A DNA stretch of 64,000 bases from Paenibacillus segetis. Lineage in GTDB: Bacteria; Bacillota; Bacilli; Paenibacillales; Paenibacillaceae. How positions within the stretch are numbered: position 1 is the first letter of the stretch; every line of letters begins with the position of its first letter. The notes beneath the pieces were generated by a model. That model searched no databases. It was given only the letters and a program-made list of their open reading frames with translations, and was not told the DNA's origin. Location: contig NZ_BMFT01000001.1 in the NCBI RefSeq assembly GCF_014639155.1, forward strand, positions 1,674,001-1,738,000, written 5' to 3'. This document shows, piece by piece, positions 36,454 through 44,795 of the stretch. The translations under genes and the position numbers were made by a program.

Positions 36454-37020
36454 ATGATCAATAGAATTCATATCCTTGGAGCATCAGGCTCAGGAACATC
36501 GACGCTAGGGAACCAATTATCGTTAATACTGCCGCATGTTAATTTTGATAGTGATGACTATTTTTGGAGCGAGAAATTCACTGTGCCAAGGGAACGTGAG
36601 GGCAGAATTAAGTTATTAAAGACGGATCTTTCAAACCAGAAGAACTGGATTCTATCTGGAGCTGTATGTGGATGGGGCGATGAACTGAAGGATTATTTCG
36701 ATTTGGTGATTTTTGTGTTTACCCCTAAGAACATTAGACTACAGCGATTAAAAAGAAGAGAATTTCAAAGATATGGCGATGACATCTTGCCAGGTGGAAG
36801 TAAGTATGAGCAATCACAAACTTTTTATGAATGGGCATCACAATATGATGAGGCCGGATTTGAGATTAGAAGTAAATACCTACATGAACATTGGATGTCC
36901 GAATTGACTTGTCCGATCTTGAGAATTGAAGGAGACCACTCCGTTAGAGAAAGAGTAAATATGATCTTAAATTACCTCAAAACAAACGATAATTCGTACG
37001 ATACTCGACATTTGATATAA
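36454..37020 (+). CDS. P-loop nucleotide kinase-like protein
   Basis: A 188-residue adenylate-kinase-like P-loop protein (often annotated as AAA family ATPase or FlaR-like). The phosphate loop reads GASGSGTST (9-17): a threonine stands where Walker A lysine is usual, a variation known in this subgroup. FDSDDYFW follows as the acceptor-side aspartates, and RLKRREFQRYGDDILPGG fits the LID region. The substrate is unknown. It is a single gene with a CGGAGGT ribosome site. Confidence 0.75.
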   Translation: MINRIHILGASGSGTSTLGNQLSLILPHVNFDSDDYFWSEKFTVPREREGRIKLLKTDLSNQKNWILSGAVCGWGDELKDYFDLVIFVFTPKNIRLQRLKRREFQRYGDDILPGGSKYEQSQTFYEWASQYDEAGFEIRSKYLHEHWMSELTCPILRIEGDHSVRERVNMILNYLKTNDNSYDTRHLI

Positions 37021-37040
37021 TATTATAAAATTTCAACATA

Positions 37041-37188
37041 TGAAAAATTCACAATAGAAAAAGAAATTCAATACGTTTCTACTACATACCTGCTTACCCA
37101 TCATAACAAGTCGTTTATTTCAACATCTATAGGTTTAAAAAGGCTTATTAGACCCCTTATTGTGAAAATTTCACACCTTATGTATACT
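37041..37188. promoter_or_regulatory. Promoter and inverted 16-bp motifs before the rtp homologue
   Basis: TTGTGA (37160-37165), 17-base spacer, TATACT (37183-37188) form a good promoter. A perfect dyad TGTGAAA-A-TTTCACA (37161-37175) overlaps it. TATTGTGAAAATTTCA (37158-37173) recurs inverted at 37041-37056 (reverse strand TATTGTGAATTTTTCA), 14 of 16 identical. B. subtilis rtp is likewise preceded by Ter sites that autoregulate it, so these may be binding sites of the encoded protein. Confidence 0.55.
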
Positions 37189-37211
37189 GGAAAAAGAATG
37201 GGGTGACGAAG

Positions 37212-37571
37212 ATGGCATTCATGATAGCGCAAAGGGCGTATCTTAAATTATTTCTGATCGGGATGGTCGAGAAAAGAAGAGGATACGGATATGAAATGTT
37301 GGAGGAGTTGAAGGAACTGTTCAAGCCTTTCGGTTACGTTCCTCCACAAAGTGAGATATACCGAGCATTACATGAACTGGTGCAGGAAGGTGTATTGTAT
37401 CGGACTAAGAAATTAAAAGGCAATGATCCAAGTGTGGATTTTCAGGAAATCGTCCTATATCACTTTACTGAAGATGGTCATGATAAGGCGGAGTTGTATA
37501 AAAAACAGGTCAAGACGGATCTAGACCGATGTATTGGAATGCTTAATAAAGCGGTTACAGATCATTTTTAA
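37212..37571 (+). CDS. rtp: Replication terminator protein (Rtp) homologue
   Basis: A 119-residue winged-helix protein that closely resembles B. subtilis Rtp as recalled: QRAYLKLFLIGM, IYRALHEL, QEIVLYHF, LYKKQVKTDLDRC and the C-terminal KAVTDHF correspond to QRAFLKLYMITM, VYRSLHEL, QEVVLYQF, LYKKQLKVELDRC and KALSDNF. Length is near the 122 of B. subtilis. Rtp dimers bind Ter sites and stop the replicative helicase in one direction. ATG at 37212 sits 5 bases after GGGGTGA; GTG at 37203 is an alternative. A PadR-like regulator built on the same fold is the main alternative, but the long C-terminal dimer helix argues for Rtp. Confidence 0.82.
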   Translation: MAFMIAQRAYLKLFLIGMVEKRRGYGYEMLEELKELFKPFGYVPPQSEIYRALHELVQEGVLYRTKKLKGNDPSVDFQEIVLYHFTEDGHDKAELYKKQVKTDLDRCIGMLNKAVTDHF

Positions 37572-37703
37572 AGCAATTTTTCTTTAATATTTATTATTCC
37601 GAGTTGTTTTCTGTTGTATTATGGGTCAAGATGCAGTAACATGAATTTAATATTCAGGAATTATATTGTTTTTAAGAGCATATTTACAACTGAATAATGT
37701 GGA

Positions 37704-37875
37704 GATAGGTGTTTCAGTCCATAGTACTGAAGCTTAAAAGGGAAGTTCGGTGTAATACCGACGCGGTCCCGCCACTGTAACAGAGGAGTCGAATGACACA
37801 TTGCCACTGGTGATATATCACTGGGAAGGCCGTTATTCGGCGTAGATTCTGAAGCCAGGAGACCTGCCTATTTTG
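37704..37875 (+). promoter_or_regulatory. Cobalamin riboswitch
   Basis: The element contains the typical order AAAAGGGAA, GGTGTAATACC, GCGGTCCCGCCACTGTAA (B12 box GCCACTG at 37771-37777) and AGCCAGGAGACCTGCC. It lies upstream of cobalamin-independent methionine synthase, so B12 should switch off metE. With the leader ORF and terminator that follow, it accounts for the gap 37572-38034. Confidence 0.95.
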
Positions 37876-37916
37876 ACAGCACTGTAGTACCTACGGGAGA
37901 TAGGGGGGTGTTAAAG

Positions 37917-37955
37917 ATGCAAGCCGTTGAATATCATTTCATGGGTCCTCTTTAG
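37917..37955 (+). CDS. Possible 12-residue leader peptide between riboswitch and metE
   Basis: GGGGGGTG followed by ATG at 37917 opens a reading frame encoding MQAVEYHFMGPL and ending in TAG at 37955, inside the left arm of the terminator hairpin. The good ribosome site and position suggest a translated leader that might affect terminator folding. It may also be coincidental. Confidence 0.3.
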   Translation: MQAVEYHFMGPL

Positions 37956-37982
37956 CTATTTCGCTAATGGGGACCTTTTTTA
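37943..37982 (+). terminator. Riboswitch expression-platform terminator
   Basis: GGGTCC and GGACC pair with an inner TTAGC/GCTAA stem, followed by TTTTTTATTTC, 53 bases before the metE start. Confidence 0.8.
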
Positions 37983-38034
37983 TTTCGTTTAATGATGAAC
38001 AAACTACACAAAAAACTTATAGGAGGTCATGGCA

Positions 38035-40317
38035 TTGAGTAAAGTACTGAGTGGTAATTTGGGTTATCCAAGAATTGGCCAACAACGGGAATGGAAAAAG
38101 GATATTGAAGCATTCTGGGGTGGGAAAATTGAGGAATCGGAGCTTCATGAGCGTCTGACAACCATCCGTCTTAATAACTTGAAAATTCAGCAAGACAAAG
38201 GTATCGATATTATCCCTGTCGGTGATTTTACTTATTATGATCATGTGCTCGATACAGCAGTTATGTTTGGTCTTATTCCGGCGCGTTTTGAATTTAATGG
38301 TGGGGAAGTACCATTGAGTACATATTACGCTATCGCACGGGGGAACAAAGGTGCAGCGGCCAGCGAAATGACGAAATGGTTCAATACGAACTATCATTAT
38401 ATTGTTCCTGAGCTTGGCGCTAGAAGACCAGAGCTTACGTTGAATAAGCCTTTAGCAGCCTATCGTGAAGCTAAGGAGAAGCTGGGGATTGAAGGAAGAC
38501 CAGTATTGCTTGGTTTATACACTTTCCTGAAGTTATCCAAAGGCTTTGATAATGACGGATGGGATGAATGGATCGAACAACTACTTCCATTATATATTCA
38601 TGTATTGCGTGAACTACAACAAGCAGGAGTGAAATGGGTACAGGTCGATGAGCCTGCATTGGTTACCGCTGTAAATGCTGAAGATCTTAATCGCTTAAAG
38701 TTGATCTATGAGACAATTAAGAAGGAAGTTCCTGAATTGTCTATCTTCTTGCAAACCTATTTCGAAGCGTTAAGTAACTATGAGGATATTGTGAGCTTGC
38801 CAATTGACGGTATCGGACTTGACTTGGTTCATGGATTGGAAGGGAATTTAGATTCGCTTCGCCGTTTTGGTTTACCAGTAGGTAAGACGCTGGGTGCAGG
38901 GGTCATCGATGGCCGAAATATTTGGCGTGCAGATCTAGATCTTCAATTTAAGTTGCTAGATGAGGTTGCTAATTTAGTAAATAGTGCAGACATCATTGTA
39001 CAGCCTTCATGTAGTCTGTTGCACGTTCCAGTATCAGCTGCTGCTGAAGTATCATTACAACCAGTTCTACAGCAGGCACTTGCATTCGCTGAAGAAAAAC
39101 TTGACGAAATCGCTGCACTGAGTAGAGCAGTAGTTGAAGGCCAACCTGGTGAATTGTTCCAAAGTAACCGTAATGCCCTAGATAACTTATCTGCTGATCC
39201 TGCGCGTAACCGTGCGAATGTAACTCTTGCGGTAGAAAATATCCTACATCAGCCTTCGGAGAGACATAGTGCATTTAGTGTACGTAAATCACTACAAAAG
39301 GAAAAATGGCAGCTTCCATTCCTTCCAACAACAACGATCGGGAGCTTCCCACAAACCGCAGAAATCCGTTCTGCTCGCCAGAAATGGCGTAAAGGTGAAT
39401 GGTCTGTGCAACAATATGATGAGTTCATCAATGAACAAATCAGACAATGGATCACACTTCAAGAGGAGATTGGGCTTGATGTACTAGTTCATGGTGAATT
39501 TGAGCGTACTGACATGGTGGAGTTTTTCGGTGAGAAGTTACCAGGGTTCGCATTTACCAAGGGTGGATGGGTACAGTCTTACGGGACACGATGTGTGAAG
39601 CCGCCGGTCATTTATGGTGATGTTGATTTTGATTCACCGATGACGGTGAAGGAGACTGAGTATGCACAGTCGCTTACTAGCAAGCCAGTTAAGGGGATGC
39701 TGACAGGACCGATTACGATTCTGAACTGGTCCTTTGTGCGTAGTGATTTGCCTCGCGAGAAGGTAGCTTATCAAATCGCCCTTGCACTTCGTAAGGAAGT
39801 AGAGGCGCTTGAGCAAGCAGGTATTGAGATGATCCAGGTGGATGAGCCTGCATTGCGTGAAGGTCTTCCGTTAAAACGAGAAGATTGGGAAAAATATTTG
39901 GACTGGGCTGTGAAGGCGTTCCGTGTGTCAACTTCCACGGTGAAGGATACGACTCAAATTCATACACATATGTGTTATTGCGAATTCCATGATATTATCG
40001 ATTCAATTCAAGCATTGGATGCCGATGTGATCTCCATCGAAACATCACGTAGTCATGGTGAACTGGTTCATAGCTTCGAAGAACATACGTATCCACTCGG
40101 TATTGGATTAGGTGTATATGATATTCATAGTCCACGTGTTCCCGCTGAGGAGGAAATGATCTCGATGGTTGACCGTGCCCTCAAAGTACTTGATCCCGAA
40201 TTGTTCTGGATCAACCCAGACTGTGGATTGAAGACTCGTGGTTTGGAGGAGACGGTATCCTCATTAAAAATTATGGTGTCCGTTGCTAATCATTTCCGTG
40301 CGAAGGTAACGAACTAG
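38035..40317 (+). CDS. metE: Cobalamin-independent methionine synthase MetE
   Basis: A 760-residue methyltransferase making methionine from homocysteine and 5-methyltetrahydropteroyltri-glutamate without B12. Two barrel halves are present; zinc ligands equivalent to E. coli His641, Cys643, Glu665 and Cys726 are His 645 and Cys 647 (HTHMCYC), Glu 669 (SIETSRSH) and Cys 730 (NPDCGLKTR). TTG at 38035 is preferred because AGGAGG (38021-38026) lies 8 bases upstream; ATG at 38029 would be only 2 bases away. The upstream cobalamin riboswitch implies another, B12-dependent, route elsewhere in the genome. Confidence 0.96.
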   Translation: MSKVLSGNLGYPRIGQQREWKKDIEAFWGGKIEESELHERLTTIRLNNLKIQQDKGIDIIPVGDFTYYDHVLDTAVMFGLIPARFEFNGGEVPLSTYYAIARGNKGAAASEMTKWFNTNYHYIVPELGARRPELTLNKPLAAYREAKEKLGIEGRPVLLGLYTFLKLSKGFDNDGWDEWIEQLLPLYIHVLRELQQAGVKWVQVDEPALVTAVNAEDLNRLKLIYETIKKEVPELSIFLQTYFEALSNYEDIVSLPIDGIGLDLVHGLEGNLDSLRRFGLPVGKTLGAGVIDGRNIWRADLDLQFKLLDEVANLVNSADIIVQPSCSLLHVPVSAAAEVSLQPVLQQALAFAEEKLDEIAALSRAVVEGQPGELFQSNRNALDNLSADPARNRANVTLAVENILHQPSERHSAFSVRKSLQKEKWQLPFLPTTTIGSFPQTAEIRSARQKWRKGEWSVQQYDEFINEQIRQWITLQEEIGLDVLVHGEFERTDMVEFFGEKLPGFAFTKGGWVQSYGTRCVKPPVIYGDVDFDSPMTVKETEYAQSLTSKPVKGMLTGPITILNWSFVRSDLPREKVAYQIALALRKEVEALEQAGIEMIQVDEPALREGLPLKREDWEKYLDWAVKAFRVSTSTVKDTTQIHTHMCYCEFHDIIDSIQALDADVISIETSRSHGELVHSFEEHTYPLGIGLGVYDIHSPRVPAEEEMISMVDRALKVLDPELFWINPDCGLKTRGLEETVSSLKIMVSVANHFRAKVTN

Positions 40318-40336
40318 GATCTATGTTAAACTAAAT

Positions 40337-40394
40337 ACTGCGAGACCTATGAGCTATTGCTGTATATAGCTTCAGAGGTTTCGTAGTTTTTTTT
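40337..40394 (+). terminator. Terminator of metE
   Basis: A long imperfect stem (CTGCGAGACCTATGAGCTAT with its partner ending GGTTTCGTAG) is followed by eight T residues. Confidence 0.88.
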
Positions 40395-40516
40395 ATTCGA
40401 AACTCTACTTGACAAAATGATAGATTTCTAAGATACTATAAATTATTAAGTAGCAATACTATATTATGTATATGATAAATAGTAAGTGCAACCACAACAG
40501 GAGGGAATTACCAATT

Positions 40517-41143
40517 ATGTCTACCGTTTTATTTGTAAAAGCAAACAATCGTCCAATGGAACAATCTGCAACAGTTAAGCTATATGAGAGCTTCGTGAAA
40601 ACTTACAAGGAAACTCATCCAAATGATGCTGTTACCGAGTTGAACTTGTTCGAAGCTGATCTTCCTTACTACGATAACGATATGTTGAATGGACTATATA
40701 AGCTTGCCAATGGTTACCCATTGACTGCTGAAGAGCAAAAGGCTGCTGATCTAGCGAATACTTACCTTGATCAATTCTTAGGTGCAGATAAAGTCGTATT
40801 TGCATTCCCACTTTGGAACTTCACGATTCCAGCTCAACTTCTAACTTATTTATTCTACCTGAACCAAGCTGGTAAAACGTTCAAATACACTGAGCAAGGA
40901 CCAGTAGGTCTGGTTGGTGACAAGAAAGTTGCATTGCTTCACGCTCGTGGTGGTGTTTATTCTGAAGGACCAATGGCTGGACTTGAAATGTCATTGAATT
41001 ATGTGAAGAATACTCTAGCATTCTGGGGTGTCCAAAATCCTGAAACTGTTATTGTTGAAGGTCACAACCAATTCCCTGATCGTGCTGAAGCCATCCTTCA
41101 AGAAGGCGTAAAACAAGCAGCAGACTTGGCTGCAAAATTCTAA
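40517..41143 (+). CDS. azoR: FMN-dependent NADH:azoreductase/quinone reductase
   Basis: A 208-residue flavodoxin-fold protein of the AzoR/AcpD family, which reduces quinones and azo compounds with NADH. FVKANNRPMEQSATV is the FMN phosphate loop, FAFPLWNFTIPAQL the usual PMWN-type flavin block, and LLHARGGVYSEG the third loop. ATG at 40517 follows AGGAGGG; an upstream in-frame start at 40466 lacks a ribosome site. Single gene with its own terminator. Confidence 0.92.
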   Translation: MSTVLFVKANNRPMEQSATVKLYESFVKTYKETHPNDAVTELNLFEADLPYYDNDMLNGLYKLANGYPLTAEEQKAADLANTYLDQFLGADKVVFAFPLWNFTIPAQLLTYLFYLNQAGKTFKYTEQGPVGLVGDKKVALLHARGGVYSEGPMAGLEMSLNYVKNTLAFWGVQNPETVIVEGHNQFPDRAEAILQEGVKQAADLAAKF

Positions 41144-41174
41144 TAGTAAACTATTGAATTTATAATAAAGATAG

Positions 41175-41222
41175 AAGCTACTTCATAGGTCGATTACAGA
41201 CCTGTTGGAGTAGCTTTTTTTT
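41175..41222 (+). terminator. Terminator of the azoreductase gene
   Basis: AAGCTACT and AGTAGCTT pair around an internally paired loop (AGGTC/GACCT), followed by a T-run. Confidence 0.88.
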
Positions 41223-41300
41223 GCGCCTTTCCCTGATAGCCATGCGATCATATGTTTGCTATAATACATGAGACAACTTAGAGAAATTCGGAGGAATATT

Positions 41301-41804
41301 ATGCTTCAAAAAACTCATAGCCTCGCAGGTATAGTAGCTGCGGAATGCGTTATTATGTATTATCATCAGCCGCTACTGTCATGGGAATCAGGTGCTGCGC
41401 TGCTTATTGGGTGTATGGCTGGACCACTCGCAGATGTTGACAAGAGGGGATCTACCATGGCGAAGATCTTTTTGCCATTATCTTTTATCTTACAATTGTT
41501 GCGGGTGAAGCATCGAACATTGACGCACTCATTGCTCTTCTTAGTGGGACTTACCATGCTATTATCTCCCCTATCTCCTTTTTTCTATTGGACTTGTTTA
41601 TTAGCCTATGCCTCACACCCGTTAATCGACATGCTTAATGATAAAGGGATCGCCTTATTATGGCCTTGGAACATCAAATTTCGCCTTGTGCCCTCGTTTT
41701 TAGCAATCAAAACGGGTTCGCATGCAGAAGACTTGTTCCGTCTATTTTTATTGATCATAGTAATAGTTCTACCCATTGTATTTTTATTGCCTGAGGGGTT
41801 TTAA
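41301..41804 (+). CDS. YdjM-like membrane metal-dependent hydrolase family protein
   Basis: A 167-residue membrane protein of the YdjM family (LexA-regulated, DUF457). Conserved polar positions are THSLAG near the N-terminus, PLADVDKRGS, HRTLTHSL and SHPLIDMLN, which are thought to bind metal; about four helices are predicted. ATG at 41301 follows GGAGGAA; the longer reading from 41268 lacks a ribosome site. The precise function is unknown in the family. The IF-3-like gene follows by 33 bases. Confidence 0.85.
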   Translation: MLQKTHSLAGIVAAECVIMYYHQPLLSWESGAALLIGCMAGPLADVDKRGSTMAKIFLPLSFILQLLRVKHRTLTHSLLFLVGLTMLLSPLSPFFYWTCLLAYASHPLIDMLNDKGIALLWPWNIKFRLVPSFLAIKTGSHAEDLFRLFLLIIVIVLPIVFLLPEGF

Positions 41805-41837
41805 AGGTTAAATTGAGGATGAGGTGAATAAATCGAA

Positions 41838-42323
41838 ATGATTACGAATGAACAAATCAAAGCGACTGAAGTCCTGTTGACTGGTGTAAATGGAGAAGAC
41901 CTGGGTGTGGTCCCAACTAAAGAAGCGCTACAGATGGCAAAATCACTAAAAGTAGATCTTGTCTGCACATCGCTTATGTCCAGTCCTCCACCATGTAAAT
42001 TGGTTGGTAAAGGGAATTATAAGATAGAACAGAATAAAGCCAAACAACAAGAACGTAAGGCATCATCGGGAACTAAACTAAAAGAAGTTAGGCTTACTTC
42101 CCATATCGAAGAGCATGATTATGATACGAAAAAAAGACAAGCAGAACGAATCTTGACTGCGGGGAATGATGTACAGTTAACAGTACTAGTGGACAAGAAG
42201 AAATCCGATCCGGCCAAACAATTGGCGGAAGAACTTGTTCGCGATCTGAAACATTGCGGGCAACTGGATAAAGGGATTCAAGTAAGTGGGAAACAAGTGA
42301 TAGCGATTCTGAAAGCCAAGTAA
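41838..42323 (+). CDS. Divergent translation initiation factor IF-3 paralogue
   Basis: A 161-residue protein with the two-domain plan of IF-3. ITNEQIKATEVLLTGVNGEDLGVV matches the IF-3N start, and KEVRLTSHIEEHDYDTKKRQAERIL the IF-3C start. Key differences: the almost invariant PPVCRIMDYGK is PPPCKLVGKGNYK, and the neighbours rpmI and rplT of genuine infC are absent. It is therefore probably a second IF-3-like protein rather than the housekeeping factor. It may bind the 30S subunit under special conditions; this is inference. No IF-3 autoregulatory leader or unusual start codon is seen. Confidence 0.85.
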   Translation: MITNEQIKATEVLLTGVNGEDLGVVPTKEALQMAKSLKVDLVCTSLMSSPPPCKLVGKGNYKIEQNKAKQQERKASSGTKLKEVRLTSHIEEHDYDTKKRQAERILTAGNDVQLTVLVDKKKSDPAKQLAEELVRDLKHCGQLDKGIQVSGKQVIAILKAK

Positions 42324-42416
42324 ATCAGTTTATTTCGCATCTATACCATGGAAACAATTGCAACATACCCTCAATTACTACCGTCTAGGGTTATAGAGAA
42401 GAATAGGGGGAGTTAG

Positions 42417-42914
42417 ATGCGAAAGAAGATTTGGCTGTCGTTGTTATTGGCAATCTCGTTAGTCATAACGTTCTATGTTGGATATATAATCGGTGATAAG
42501 AGTAATGGCCTTTTAACTCCAAATGCTGCCAATAAGGCGATACAATCTAGATGGGTTAATGAGAAGGAACCGCCACTACCTCAAATTTTAATTGAGGGTG
42601 TTAATATTAACGTTTATCGAAGCAGCTATAGTTGGTGTACGCCGTCTTCAGGCAAAAACTCAGATACTAGCTGTGTTGCTGTGGACGCCTCGATCCCGGA
42701 AATCACACCGACCATTGTTCCGGCAGGTTCAATGATTGAGACCTTAGCACCTAATGGGATTAAACAGTTTACGTTATCAAATAGAACCGAAGGTTTCGAC
42801 GGTGATCCTTACATCGTACCTACGAATAAAGGCATCTATCTGTACCATATTCATTGCGAATGGTTCTTGGATCAAGGGCAATCGGATTATTACTTTTCTA
42901 TCGAAGTTGCATAA
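42417..42914 (+). CDS. Membrane-anchored hypothetical protein
   Basis: A 165-residue protein with one N-terminal hydrophobic segment (about 6-26) and a positively charged start, so it is probably tethered outside the membrane. The rest is a small beta-rich domain with two cysteines (WCTPSSG and SCVAVD) that could form a disulphide, and a C-terminal GIYLYHIHCEWFLDQG block. I do not recognise a family. The ribosome site is GGGGGAG; a terminator follows. Confidence 0.7.
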   Translation: MRKKIWLSLLLAISLVITFYVGYIIGDKSNGLLTPNAANKAIQSRWVNEKEPPLPQILIEGVNINVYRSSYSWCTPSSGKNSDTSCVAVDASIPEITPTIVPAGSMIETLAPNGIKQFTLSNRTEGFDGDPYIVPTNKGIYLYHIHCEWFLDQGQSDYYFSIEVA

Positions 42915-42928
42915 ACGTTACGTAAGGA

Positions 42929-42961
42929 ATGACAGCTCTTGGGGCTGTCATTTTTATTTTT
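42929..42961 (+). terminator. Terminator after hypothetical protein gene
   Basis: ATGACAGC and GCTGTCAT pair around a short loop, followed by TTTTATTTTT. Confidence 0.88.
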
Positions 42962-43054
42962 ATCCTAATGATAATAGACACAAGATTGTTAGAATATTTG
43001 CACCTTGCTTACATAAGATAATCATTAGCAAACTTTTGAAGGAGGAAAATATGC

Positions 43055-43813
43055 ATGAGATTACAAGGTAAAGTTGCTGTAGTTACAGGAGCAGCATCTG
43101 GTATGGGAAAAGCTATTGCAGAATTGTTTGCACTAGAAGGTGCGAAGGTTGTAGTATCGGATATTAACTTCGAAGGTGTTGAAACCGTTGTATCGGGTAT
43201 CGTAGCCAATGGGGGTACAGCCATACCGTTAAAGACAAATGTTGCCGAGAAACAAGATATTGACCATCTTATCGATACTGCGGTACAAGAATACGGTACA
43301 CTAGACATTCTCGTTAATAATGCGGGTATTATGGACGGTTTTGAACCGGCTGGAGATATTGAAGATGAGAAGTGGGAACGAGTATTTGCGGTGAATACGA
43401 CAAGTGTCATGCGTGCAACTCGTAAAGCACTACCGATCTTTTTAGAGAAACAGAAAGGAGTTATAATCAATATCGCCTCGACTGGTGGATTACATGGGGC
43501 ACATGCAGGTGCAACGTATACGGCATCCAAACATGCTGTAGTTGGTTTTACGAAAAATACTGGCTATATGTATGCTCAGAAGGGGATTCGTTGTAATGCC
43601 ATAGCACCGGGCGCTGTCGAAACAAACATTGCTTCATCTATGAAGAATTTGAATGAATTTGGTTTGGGACGTTCTAAGTTGGGACAGAGCTTAATTCCAC
43701 GTGCTGGACAACCTGAGGAAATCGCAAGTGTAGCCTTATTTTTAGCTTCGGATGAATCTAGTTTTGTAAATGGTACAGTGGTTACTGCTGACGCGGGTTG
43801 GACTTCACTCTAA
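43055..43813 (+). CDS. Short-chain dehydrogenase (classical SDR)
   Basis: A 252-residue SDR with TGAASGMG (11-18), NNAG (88-91), Ser 142 and the catalytic YTASK (Tyr 155/Lys 159). The C-terminal FVNGTVVTADAGWTSL is typical of the 3-oxoacyl-ACP reductase/glucose 1-dehydrogenase group. Asp 36 at the end of beta-2 (VVSDIN) favours NAD(H). Substrate unknown. Single gene with GGAGGAAA ribosome site. Confidence 0.9.
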   Translation: MRLQGKVAVVTGAASGMGKAIAELFALEGAKVVVSDINFEGVETVVSGIVANGGTAIPLKTNVAEKQDIDHLIDTAVQEYGTLDILVNNAGIMDGFEPAGDIEDEKWERVFAVNTTSVMRATRKALPIFLEKQKGVIINIASTGGLHGAHAGATYTASKHAVVGFTKNTGYMYAQKGIRCNAIAPGAVETNIASSMKNLNEFGLGRSKLGQSLIPRAGQPEEIASVALFLASDESSFVNGTVVTADAGWTSL

Positions 43814-43837
43814 ACCTGTTAATTGTGATACAATCTT

Positions 43838-43887
43838 AAGACTGCCACCATGGATCAGGAAGAATGGTCTTTGGCGACAGTCTTTTT
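43838..43887 (+). terminator. Terminator after SDR gene
   Basis: AAGACTG pairs with CAGTCTT across a partly structured loop (CCACCAT and ATGGT), followed by TTTT. Confidence 0.8.
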
Positions 43888-43977
43888 GGTATCTAAACTA
43901 AAAGAGATAAAAATTCAATTTGGACAAAGTTAGTGAATACAATTATACTCACTTTAAATGCTCGAAGGAGAGGTATT

Positions 43978-44691
43978 ATGGATATTGATCTTGTAATGGT
44001 ACTTAAACTATGTTCGGCCTTATTATTTGGATTATTTATTGGTATTGATCGGCAATTGAAACAGAAGCCACTGGGTATTAAGACGAGTATGGTTATCTGT
44101 ATTGCAAGTTGTCTGGTGACGATCGTATCGATTGAAGCGTTTGAGAAATTTGCAGGACCGGCTCACCCCAATATGGACCCCATGCGACTCGCGGCTCAGA
44201 TCGTAAGCGGGATAGGTTTTCTAGGTGCTGGGGCTATTTTACGTCGTAGTAACGAGGGGATTTCAGGACTTACCTCCGCTGCAATGATCTGGGCGGCATC
44301 AGGTATTGGGATCGCTATAGGAGCGGGCTTCTTTGTTGAGGCAACGCTCACGGTTATTTTGTTAATTATTGCGGTGAACTTTGTTCCTTATATTATAAAA
44401 TGGATTGGGCCCTACAAGCTGAATCAACGGGACGTATCGATCAAGATCGTCATGGAAGATCATGGTAATGTAACAGAACTTATCCGTGTTATTGAACGCA
44501 AAGAACAAACAGGACCTGGGGCTAAGCAACAACGGCACCATATACGAAGATTGAAAATTAAAGATTTAGACGAAGGACGGCAACGGGTTGATATGGTCAT
44601 AGCTGCTTCGGAAAAAGAATACACCACGGAAATATATCATTTTCTCCGCAAGATTGAACATGTGATTAGTGTAGAGGTTGAGAATTTGTAG
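43978..44691 (+). CDS. MgtC/SapB-family membrane protein
   Basis: A 237-residue MgtC-type protein. The N-terminal half has about five helices with the signature FGLFIGIDRQLKQKPLGIKTSM and GIGFLGAGAILR; the C-terminal half is a small cytoplasmic ACT-like domain. Family members modulate Mg2+ homeostasis or inhibit ATP synthase in pathogens, but roles in soil Firmicutes are unclear. ATG at 43978 is preceded by AAGGAGAGG; the longer reading from 43933 lacks a site. Confidence 0.9.
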   Translation: MDIDLVMVLKLCSALLFGLFIGIDRQLKQKPLGIKTSMVICIASCLVTIVSIEAFEKFAGPAHPNMDPMRLAAQIVSGIGFLGAGAILRRSNEGISGLTSAAMIWAASGIGIAIGAGFFVEATLTVILLIIAVNFVPYIIKWIGPYKLNQRDVSIKIVMEDHGNVTELIRVIERKEQTGPGAKQQRHHIRRLKIKDLDEGRQRVDMVIAASEKEYTTEIYHFLRKIEHVISVEVENL

Positions 44692-44795
44692 TTATTTTGG
44701 TGTCCGTTTAACTTCAGTTTAAATATCTAGGTTATTCTTTCTTTAAGCTTATAGGAAGATTACAGCTTCCAAGGCAGGAGAGAGGGAGAAACATA

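Noticed and set aside
37212..37571. This window spans the chromosome terminus
   Set aside because: An Rtp homologue alone is not enough; genes continue mostly rightward on both sides with no switch of strand bias, and no dif-like site was recognised.
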